The position numbers were made by a program, and so were the translations under genes. Shown piece by piece: positions 1-5,627 of a DNA stretch of 7,985 nucleotides. The notes below the pieces were generated by a model. The model did not search any database, was not told the DNA's origin, and saw nothing but the letters and a program-made list of their open reading frames with translations. Position 1 is the first letter of the stretch, and every line of letters starts with the position of its first letter. This stretch comes from Polaromonas sp. UBA5171 (GTDB taxonomy: Bacteria; Pseudomonadota; Gammaproteobacteria; Burkholderiales; Burkholderiaceae_C): NCBI GenBank assembly GCA_002413395.1, contig DHWX01000115.1:2023-10007 (forward strand), read 5' to 3'.

Positions 1-390
1 CATCTGACCGGTCTGGTTGCAATCATCGTCAATGGCTTGCTTGCCCAGAATCACCAGGCCGGGTTGTTCTTTGTCCACCAGCGCCTTGAGCAGTTTCGCC
101 ACTGCCAGAGGCTGCAGTTCGACCGTGGTCTCAACCAGAATTGCGCGGTCCGCTCCAATGGCCATGGCGGTGCGCAGGGTTTCCTGGCACTGGGTCACGC
201 CGCAGGAGACGGCGATGACCTCTGACACCACGCCTTTTTCGCGCAGACGCACCGCTTCTTCGATGGCGATTTCGTCAAAAGGGTTTATGCTCATTTTGAC
301 GTTGGCGATATCTACACCCGTGTTGTCCGACTTGACGCGGACCTTCACGTTGTAGTCCACCACGCGCTTGACTGCGACCAGGACTTTCAT
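1..390 (-). CDS. etfB: Electron transfer flavoprotein beta subunit, N-terminal 130 residues (runs off the left edge)
   Basis: This is the small subunit of the soluble heterodimeric ETF, which takes electrons from acyl-CoA dehydrogenases and passes them to ETF:quinone oxidoreductase. The reading frame begins MKVLVAVKRVVDYNVKVRVK, the usual ETF-beta opening. It continues through SINPFDEIAIEEAVRLRE (residues 34-51) and CGVTQCQETLRTAMAIGADR (63-82), and ends in the family signature GKQAIDDDCNQTGQM (116-130). About half of the usual roughly 250 residues are present, and the frame is still open at base 1. The ATG is supported by an AAGGAAG ribosome site just upstream. It lies 82 bases downstream of the hydratase gene on the same strand and probably shares its transcript. 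An etfA gene would be expected beyond the left edge. Its place beside two acyl-CoA dehydrogenases suggests a dedicated electron acceptor, although a housekeeping ETF cannot be excluded. Confidence 0.95.
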   Translation of the reverse strand, partial: MKVLVAVKRVVDYNVKVRVKSDNTGVDIANVKMSINPFDEIAIEEAVRLREKGVVSEVIAVSCGVTQCQETLRTAMAIGADRAILVETTVELQPLAVAKLLKALVDKEQPGLVILGKQAIDDDCNQTGQM

Positions 391-394
391 AATG

Positions 395-401
395 CTTCCT
401 T
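395..401 (-). promoter_or_regulatory. Ribosome binding site of etfB
   Basis: On the minus strand the bases read AAGGAAG, four bases before the ATG whose first base is 390. This is a strong Shine-Dalgarno match and supports that start. Confidence 0.75.
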
Positions 402-472
402 TGATTCAGTTGATTTACTTTTGTCAGCCGCTTTCGCCGCAATGGTAGGTAGCCACGCGCACTCCGAGATGC

Positions 473-1361
473 TCATGTCCTTGTGCCGCAGTTTGCCCAG
501 CCATCGAGTGCGACTTCGCCCGTATTGTTACTGGTCCACAGCATGACCTTGCCACTGGCGTCCGGGTTCAAGGCGTGGAGATGGAAGTCTGAAATATCGA
601 AGGTCGGCCTCTTGAGACTGAACTCGAAGCGGTTGATGGACTGCCCTGGGCAAATGCTGGACTGCAGGTATTCCAGCATCAGAGTGGCCAGCAGCGTGCC
701 ATGCACCAGCAGGCCCGGGTACATCTCAACGTTGCGGGCATAGGGCGCGTCGTAGTGGATGCGGTGGCCGTTGAAGGTCACGGCGGAGTAGCGAAACAAC
801 TGCACCGGGTCGGGCATGACACGCAGCGTGTGGTCGGCCGCGCGCTGGGGAACGATGGCCGCATCCGCCGCCGTTGCGCGGGCCGCAAGTTGCGCCAGGG
901 CTTGGCGCTCAGCCTCAGTGCTATCCGCACGGTAAACAATGTCCTGCTCTTCTTCCAGCAATATCCGGCCCTGTTCGCGGTAGACATAACGGACTGTCAC
1001 AAATACCATTTCGCCGGTTTTTCCGGGTCTTAGTCTCAACCCGAAGAATGGTTGATTCCTTTTCGACGACGGCGCCTAGCCTGAAACTCTCTTTCCAGTC
1101 GAGCCGGCAGCCGGCCCACATGCGGCGTGGCTGCTGCACTGGCGGAAGAAATGCGCCGCGTTGAGGATGGCCATCGGGGCCGAGTTTTGACTTGCGCACG
1201 ATCTCGTTGAAAAACAGCCAATGCCAACCCGCGGGGAGTACGTCACCCTCGCACCAGTGGTCGACGCGGTCTATGGTGGCCGACATGCGGTGTACCAATT
1301 CCAGGTTGATGGTGTCGGTCACAAGTTCCTGCCTGCCGATCCAGTCTTTCAGATCTCTCAC
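473..1361 (-). pseudogene. FAS1-like / mesaconyl-CoA-type hydratase, interrupted by a one-base frameshift
   Basis: This is a hot-dog-fold enoyl-CoA hydratase of the FAS1-like (mesaconyl-C4-CoA / itaconyl-CoA hydratase) group, about 295 residues when the frame is restored. The GTG start at 1361 follows a good AAGGG site. The N-terminal part carries WHWLFFNE (47-54), LGPDGHPQRGAFLPPV (60-75) and PRRMWAG (78-84). The C-terminal part carries RYSAVTFNGHRIHYD (about 190-204), with N197, H202 and D204 in the active-site stretch, then YPGLLVHGTLLA (about 214-225). The upstream frame goes wrong after VETKT and stops at 921. The downstream frame resumes with GKTGEMVFVTV. Removing one base restores KTGKTGEMVFVTV, which fits the family pattern. 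The extra base lies in the minus-strand CCC (1025-1027) or the A run beside it (1018-1022). With both sides intact, this is a sequencing error or a very recent mutation. In context the product would hydrate a short branched enoyl-CoA. Confidence 0.85.
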
Positions 1362-1368
1362 GTTTTTG

Positions 1369-1373
1369 CCCTT
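1369..1373 (-). promoter_or_regulatory. Ribosome binding site that fixes the GTG start of the hydratase gene
   Basis: The minus strand reads AAGGG, then seven bases, then GTG at 1361-1359. The first residues (MRDLKDWIGR) match the usual start of this hydratase family, so GTG is preferred to any later codon. Confidence 0.65.
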
Positions 1374-1450
1374 AAATGTTGCCGCGCCTGCACGGACTGT
1401 TTACGCGTCGCGAGCTCATACCAGCAGCGGCTGACGCGCCTTGGAGGGAC

Positions 1451-1479
1451 ACTATCCCAAGTTGCTGACGCAAGGTCAA
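1451..1479 (-). promoter_or_regulatory. Putative sigma70 promoter for the hydratase-etfB arm
   Basis: On the minus strand TTGACC (1479-1474, five of six matches to TTGACA) is followed by a 17-base spacer and GATAGT (1456-1451, four of six matches to TATAAT). Transcription would begin near 1444, giving a leader of roughly 80 bases before the GTG at 1361. The -35 lies inside the left arm of the 11-bp inverted repeat, so a protein bound there could block it. This is a prediction from hexamers only. Confidence 0.45.
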
Positions 1480-1599
1480 TGCAGTGCCCAGGTGCGTTTC
1501 TCAGTATGGAATTGACCGTCTTGATGCGCGTGTAACCAAGCCTTTGCTCCGGGCTGGATTCAACCGGAGTACGGAACGCGATGTCCGCCTGCATTGACC
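1474..1599. repeat. Spaced perfect 11-bp inverted repeat, candidate paired operator
   Basis: GGTCAATGCAG at 1474-1484 is the exact reverse complement of CTGCATTGACC at 1589-1599. Read outward toward each arm, both copies give CTGCATTGACC and therefore a TTGACC hexamer facing its own operon. The arm centres are 115 bases apart, close to eleven helical turns, so both would lie on the same face of the DNA. The minus-strand copy has a -10 at normal spacing. The plus-strand copy does not: its nearest good -10 (TATAAA, 1623-1628) is 23 bases away. It may be a regulator site pair, but no regulator is known here. Confidence 0.5.
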
Positions 1600-1606
1600 G
1601 GGCATC

Positions 1607-1618
1607 GCTCCTTGGAGC
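1607..1618. repeat. Short palindrome GCTCC-TT-GGAGC
   Basis: A five-base inverted repeat with a two-base centre lies between the plus-strand TTGACC (1594-1599) and TATAAA (1623-1628). Its position suggests an operator in the spacer of a long-spacer promoter, but the match is short and could be chance. Confidence 0.25.
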
Positions 1619-1674
1619 ATTCTATAAAGACGCAGAACGCGCTGGGATGCCGTCGCCTTATTCACGTCAAGACC

Positions 1675-1678
1675 AGGA
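1675..1678 (+). promoter_or_regulatory. Ribosome binding site that favours the 1686 start
   Basis: AGGA lies seven bases before the ATG at 1686. Upstream in-frame ATGs at 1581 and 1647 would add residues that do not resemble the family N-terminus, so 1686 is chosen. Confidence 0.6.
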
Positions 1679-1685
1679 CATTATT

Positions 1686-2846
1686 ATGTTGAACATATCG
1701 GACCAGTACCAGGAAATCAGGGATGCCATCAGAAGCCTTTGCGCTGGGTTTCCTGCCTCCTATTTCCGCGAGGTGGATGAGCAGCGCGGTTACCCCGAGG
1801 CGTTTGTCGACGCGCTGGCCAACGCCGGTTGGCTCGCCGCGCTAATCCCAACGGAATACGGCGGCTCGGGCTTGGGGCTGGCCGAGGCGTCGGTCATCAT
1901 GGAAGAGATCAACCGCTCGGGCGGCAACTCGGGCGCCTGCCACGGGCAGATGTACAACATGGGTACGTTGTTGCGGCATGGCTCCGAGGCGCAGAGAAAG
2001 AAGTACCTGCCCGACATCGCCAGCGGCAAACTTCGCCTCCAGTCGATGGCAGTCACTGAGCCCACCACCGGAACCGACACGACAAAAATAAAGACGACCG
2101 CCATCAAAAATGGCGATCGCTATGTAATCAACGGTCAGAAGGTATGGATCTCTCGGGTCCAACATTCTGACCTGATGATCGTGCTGGCGCGCACCACACC
2201 GCTGGACCAAGTACGCAAGAAATCCGAAGGAATGTCAATTTTCATTGTCGATCTGCGCGATGCTGTCGGCAAGGGCCTGACGGTAAAACCAATCCCCAAC
2301 ATGGTCAACCATGAAACCAACGAGATATTCTTCGATAACCTGGAGGTGCCGACTGAGAACATGATCGGAGAGGAAGGTCAGGGCTTCAAGTACATCCTAA
2401 CCGGCCTGAATGCGGAACGTACGCTGATAGCCGCCGAGTGCATCGGCGACGGCTACTGGTTTATAGAAAAGGCGAGCAAATATGCGAACGAACGTGTGGT
2501 GTTCGGCCGGCCCATCGGACAGAACCAGGGCGTACAGTTCCCGCTGGCTAAGGCCTATGTCAACCTGGAAGCAGCCAACCTGATGCGCTTCAAGGCCTGC
2601 GAACTCTACGATGCCCATCAGCCTTGCGGAGCTCAGGCCAACATGGCCAAGCTATTGGCTGCGGACGCTTCCTGGGAAGCGGCCAACGCCTGCCTGCAGG
2701 CTCATGGCGGTTTCGGCTTCGCATGCGAATACGACGTGGAGCGCAAGTTCCGCGAGACGCGCCTATACCAGGTGGCGCCAATCTCCACCAACATGATCCT
2801 TTCCTATGTGGCAGAGCACATCCTTGAACTGCCAAAGTCCTACTGA
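1686..2846 (+). CDS. Acyl-CoA dehydrogenase, 386 residues
   Basis: This FAD enzyme forms an alpha,beta double bond in an acyl-CoA and passes electrons to ETF. The three-domain fold can be followed: N-terminal helices with PTEYGGSGLGL (55-65), the flavin loop VTEPTTGTD (123-131) with NGQKVW (149-154), and the C-terminal FAD motifs RVVFGRPIGQNQGVQ (270-284) and QAHGGFGF (338-345). The length is normal for the family. At the position of the medium-chain enzyme's catalytic glutamate the sequence has P365 (LYQVAPISTN). The likely base is instead E244 in LNAERTLIA, the helix-G position used by isovaleryl-CoA dehydrogenase, which suggests a branched or short substrate. It is the first gene of the right arm, with only five bases before the lyase. 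A methylsuccinyl-CoA-type substrate would fit the hydratase and lyase nearby, but that is inference. Confidence 0.93.
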   Translation: MLNISDQYQEIRDAIRSLCAGFPASYFREVDEQRGYPEAFVDALANAGWLAALIPTEYGGSGLGLAEASVIMEEINRSGGNSGACHGQMYNMGTLLRHGSEAQRKKYLPDIASGKLRLQSMAVTEPTTGTDTTKIKTTAIKNGDRYVINGQKVWISRVQHSDLMIVLARTTPLDQVRKKSEGMSIFIVDLRDAVGKGLTVKPIPNMVNHETNEIFFDNLEVPTENMIGEEGQGFKYILTGLNAERTLIAAECIGDGYWFIEKASKYANERVVFGRPIGQNQGVQFPLAKAYVNLEAANLMRFKACELYDAHQPCGAQANMAKLLAADASWEAANACLQAHGGFGFACEYDVERKFRETRLYQVAPISTNMILSYVAEHILELPKSY

Positions 2847-2851
2847 GCGCC

Positions 2852-3664
2852 ATGCCCACACCTCGATCCTATCTGTTCGTTCCCGGAAACCGGCCTGAGC
2901 GTTTTGCCAAGGCACTGGCCAGCGGCGCCGATGCGGTCGTGCTCGACTTGGAAGATGCCGTGGCCCCCCATGGCAAGGAGGCGGCGCGCCAAGCTGTGGC
3001 GGCCTGGCTGCCCTCAGCTCCTCCCATGCATGTGCGCATCAACGGCGTGGGTACGCCATGGTTCGAGGATGACCTTCAGATGTGCTGCGAAGCCGGGGTG
3101 CACGTCCTCATCCTGCCCAAGGCCGAGCACCCAGCCTACATCGCCGACATCGCCGCCCGCACAAAAGGTCGAACCCAAGTCTTGCCGATGATCGAAAGCG
3201 CGTTAGGCATGTGGAACGCGATGGATCTGGCACGTAGCAAATACGTCGAGCGCCTGGCGTTTGGCGCCATCGACTTTCAGCATGACCTTTCCATCAGCGC
3301 GGACGACCAGGAGTTGCTGTATTTCAGGTCGCAACTGGTCTTGGTGTCGCGGGTGGCCGGCTTGGCCCCGCCGGTGGACGGCGTCACCACGGCGCTGGAC
3401 AATTCCGAACAGGTGCGCAAGGACGCCATGCGTGCCAAACGGCTCGGCTTTGGCGGTAAATCCTGTATACACCCGGCACAAGTCCAGCAGGTCAATGCCT
3501 GTTTCGGCGTAAGTCCCGATGAGCTGGCTTGGGCCAGGCGCGTTGTAGACGCAGCTGGCTCTGCACAGGGTGCTGCGATCGCGGTGGATGGCCAGATGGT
3601 GGACAAGCCGGTGCTGGCGCGCGCCGAGGCGATTCTGGACAACGCGTCCGCACAGCCGCTTTGA
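2852..3664 (+). CDS. CitE-like CoA-ester lyase (HpcH/HpaI aldolase family)
   Basis: This is a 270-residue TIM-barrel lyase related to the citrate lyase beta subunit, malyl-CoA lyase and citramalyl-CoA lyase. These enzymes split a 3-hydroxyacyl-CoA carboxylate into acetyl-CoA (or propionyl-CoA) and an oxoacid, using Mg2+. Visible motifs are RSYLFVPGNRPERF (5-18), LDLEDAV (31-37), VRING with R62 (61-65), LPMIESALG with E114 (111-119), FGAIDFQHDL with D141 (137-146), and GFGGKSCIHPAQV (199-211). R62 is the expected substrate-binding arginine, and E114 and D141 the metal ligands. Length is in the normal range for stand-alone members. The ATG follows the dehydrogenase stop by five bases with no strong ribosome site, so translation is probably coupled. 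Beside a mesaconyl/itaconyl-CoA-type hydratase, cleavage of citramalyl-CoA or methylmalyl-CoA is the best guess. The motifs do not decide the substrate. Confidence 0.9.
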   Translation: MPTPRSYLFVPGNRPERFAKALASGADAVVLDLEDAVAPHGKEAARQAVAAWLPSAPPMHVRINGVGTPWFEDDLQMCCEAGVHVLILPKAEHPAYIADIAARTKGRTQVLPMIESALGMWNAMDLARSKYVERLAFGAIDFQHDLSISADDQELLYFRSQLVLVSRVAGLAPPVDGVTTALDNSEQVRKDAMRAKRLGFGGKSCIHPAQVQQVNACFGVSPDELAWARRVVDAAGSAQGAAIAVDGQMVDKPVLARAEAILDNASAQPL

Positions 3665-3708
3665 CCCCGACACAGTTGCACTTCGCTGGTTAAATCACTT
3701 TATTGAAC

Positions 3709-3714
3709 AAGGAA
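3709..3714 (+). promoter_or_regulatory. Ribosome binding site of the SDR gene
   Basis: AAGGAA lies seven bases before the ATG at 3722. With the 57-base gap after the lyase, it allows independent initiation rather than coupling. Confidence 0.7.
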
Positions 3715-3721
3715 ACACGAA

Positions 3722-4643
3722 ATGGTAGACACAAAAATGCTTAAAGGAAAAGTCATCGTCGTCAGCGGTGCGGGCGGCGGCATCGGGCGGGACATCGCCT
3801 TGGCCATGGCGCGCAGCGGCGGCAAGGTCGTTGTCAACGACATCGGCGCGTCCCTTACTGGTGACGGCACGGATGCGGGGCCAGCGCAACGGGTGGTGGA
3901 AGAAATCCGTGGCGCCGGAGGGGAAGCTGTCGCCAGCACTGACAGCGTATCGACCGCGTCGGGAGCGGAGAGCATAGTGCAAAAAGCGGTCGAGGCCTTT
4001 GGCCAGATCGACTGCGTCGTCAACAACGCCGGCATCCTGCGGGACCGTATCTTCCACAAGATGAGCACGGACGATTGGGACGCCGTGCTTAAGGTGCACC
4101 TTTACGGGTCGTTCTACATGAGCAAGGCGGCGGCAATGCATTTCAAGGAACAGGCGTCGGGCTGCTTCATTCACATGACGTCGACGTCCGGCCTTATTGG
4201 CAATCTAGGCCAGGCCAACTATTCTGCGGCCAAGCTCGGGCTGACCGCGTTGTCCAAGTCGATTGCACTGGACATGCAGAAATTCAACGTACGTTCTAAC
4301 TGCATCGCGCCATTTGCCTGGAGCCGCATGGTCAGTTCGGTCCCCACCCGACACGCCCGAGCAGCAGGCCCGCATCGACAAGATCAAGCAGATGACGCCC
4401 GCGAAGATTGCGCCGTTGGCGGTTTACCTGGCCAGCGATGGCGCACGGGACGTCAACGCACAGGTCTTCACCGTGCGCAATAACGAAATATTCCTCATGA
4501 GCCAGCCGCGCCCGCTGCGTTCGGTGCACCGCGCAGAGGGCTGGACGCCGGAGTCGGTTGCGGAACATGCCATGCCGGCCTTGAAGGCATCGTTCATCCC
4601 AATGGACCGGTCCGGCGACGTGTTCACATGGGATCCGATCTGA
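3722..4643 (+). pseudogene. MFE-2-like SDR, (3R)-hydroxyacyl-CoA dehydrogenase type, interrupted by a one-base frameshift
   Basis: This is a short-chain dehydrogenase of about 306 residues when the frame is restored, resembling the dehydrogenase part of peroxisomal multifunctional enzyme 2. It would oxidise a (3R)-hydroxyacyl-CoA with NAD(P)+. The N-terminal frame has SGAGGGIGR (15-23), NNAGILRDR (101-109), VHLYGSF (125-131) with His where most SDRs have Asn, and the catalytic set S154, Y167, K171 in YSAAK. That frame goes wrong after FAWSRMVSSVPT and stops at 4483. The next frame supplies DTPEQQARIDKIKQMTP onward to FTWDPI, stop at 4641-4643. One extra base among the C runs at 4342-4349 explains it. 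Both parts keep family sequence, so this is a sequencing error or a very recent lesion. If real, the truncated product keeps the catalytic core but loses the C-terminal third. Confidence 0.88.
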
Positions 4644-4668
4644 GTGGCCCACCGCAGCCAGAGAAGTT

Positions 4669-5553
4669 ATGGCAATCGACTACCACCGCCTGAAGTGCTG
4701 GCCTTTCCCGGAGGTCAGGCACCGCTACTCTGAAAAAGATTCGATGCTCTATGCGCTCGGCGTGGGCTTCGGCATGGATCCGCTCGATGAGAGCGAACTG
4801 CGCTTTGTCTACGAAGACCGGCTGCAGGCCATGCCTACCATGGCGGTGGTGCTGGGCTATCCAGGGTTCTGGATGAAAGACCCGGCCACCGGCATCGACT
4901 GGCAAAAACTGCTACACGGAGAGCAGCGATTGAGCCTGCACCAGCCCCTGCCGCCGGCGGGAGAGGTGGTGGGGCGCACGCGCATCAAAAGCATCACCGA
5001 CAAAGGCGTTGGCAAAGGCGCCATCGTGGTGGTTGAACGCACGGTGTCGGATGCGCAGTCGGGCGCGCTGCTTGCCACGCTGGAGATTGTGACTTTTTGC
5101 CGCGGCGATGGCGGCTACAGCTCTGGTGGCCACCCGAGTGACAGCCTGGACGCCGTGCCCGTTATCGTGCCGGACCGGGCACCAGATGCCGTTTGTGACC
5201 TACTGACGCGGCCTGAGATGGCGCTTGTCTACCGCCTTTCGGCCGACCCGAACCCGTTGCATGCCGACCCAGTCGTAGCACGCGCTGCCGGCTTTGATCG
5301 TCCCATCTTGCACGGTCTGGCGAGTTACGGCGTGGCCGCCCGCGCCATCCTCAAGACCTGGTGCAACTACCAGCCAGAGCGTTTGAAGAGTTTCAATCTG
5401 CGCTTTACCGCGCCGGTCTACCCCGGTGAAACAATCCGGACGGAGATGTGGCGACGGGGGCGGCAGATATTTTTCCGGGCCCGCGTGCTTGAACGCGACT
5501 TGCTTGTTCTCAACAACGGGGTGGCCGAATGCACCTCATTAACTAACCAGTAA
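4669..5553 (+). CDS. MaoC-family double hot-dog enoyl-CoA hydratase 2
   Basis: This 294-residue protein has the length of a two-hot-dog hydratase, as in the hydratase 2 part of MFE-2. It would add water to a trans-2-enoyl-CoA to give the (3R)-hydroxyacyl-CoA. The N-terminal hot-dog begins MAIDYHRLKCWPFPEVRHRY and includes FVYEDRLQAMPTMAVVLG (46-63). The catalytic half carries YRLSADPNPLHADPVVARAA (188-207) with D193 and H198, then FDRPILHGLASYG (209-221). The classical signature has SGD and this protein has SAD, a substitution I believe occurs in other MaoC proteins. The end has LRFTAPVYPGETI (244-256). It begins 25 bases after the SDR stop with a modest GAGAAG site. Its order after the SDR matches the domain order of MFE-2, which suggests the two act in sequence. 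Confidence 0.92.
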   Translation: MAIDYHRLKCWPFPEVRHRYSEKDSMLYALGVGFGMDPLDESELRFVYEDRLQAMPTMAVVLGYPGFWMKDPATGIDWQKLLHGEQRLSLHQPLPPAGEVVGRTRIKSITDKGVGKGAIVVVERTVSDAQSGALLATLEIVTFCRGDGGYSSGGHPSDSLDAVPVIVPDRAPDAVCDLLTRPEMALVYRLSADPNPLHADPVVARAAGFDRPILHGLASYGVAARAILKTWCNYQPERLKSFNLRFTAPVYPGETIRTEMWRRGRQIFFRARVLERDLLVLNNGVAECTSLTNQ

Positions 5554-5555
5554 CG

Positions 5556-5627
5556 ATGTCATCCACAACCAGCCCCCTGGCCATACGCGATACCTACGCC
5601 TTCCCAACCGCGCCCGGTATAGCATGA
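5556..5627 (+). CDS. 23-codon mini-ORF overlapping the next start (ATGA)
   Basis: An ATG two bases after the hydratase stop opens a 23-codon frame, MSSTTSPLAIRDTYAFPTAP followed by GIA. Its TGA (5625-5627) overlaps the ATG at 5624 of the fused dehydrogenase. It fills almost all of the 70-base gap. I do not recognise the peptide and see no clear ribosome site for it. It could be a coupling leader, which would explain why the long gene lacks its own ribosome site, or a chance frame or remnant of a lost gene. Confidence 0.3.
   Translation: MSSTTSPLAIRDTYAFPTAPGIA

Larger units (their letters stand above)
1362..1685. other. Divergent intergenic region between the left and right arms
   Basis: These 324 bases separate the two divergently transcribed arms. 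I see no convincing gene. They hold a minus-strand sigma70-like promoter, a perfect 11-bp inverted repeat of spaced arms, and a small GCTCC/GGAGC palindrome. The plus-strand frame of the dehydrogenase is open back to an ATG at 1581, but those 35 extra codons do not look like the family and the ribosome site points to 1686. A control region for both arms is the simplest reading. No regulator gene lies in the window. Confidence 0.6.

Noticed and set aside
483..1033. Plus-strand open frames opposite the hydratase gene
   Set aside because: They are antisense shadows. The minus-strand frames hold the recognisable hydratase motifs.
1358..1594. Open reading frame on the minus strand inside the intergenic region
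   Set aside because: It has no recognisable family sequence and overlaps the promoter and the hydratase ribosome site.
1581..1685. 35-codon N-terminal extension of the dehydrogenase from ATG 1581 (or from 1647)
   Set aside because: The extra residues do not resemble the family, the region carries candidate control elements, and an AGGA site at proper spacing supports 1686.
3665..3721. Internal promoter in the 57-base gap before the SDR gene (TTGCAC near 3676, TTTATT near 3699)
   Set aside because: The spacing is 17 bases, but the hexamers match only three and four of six positions, which is not better than chance. Only the ribosome site is kept.
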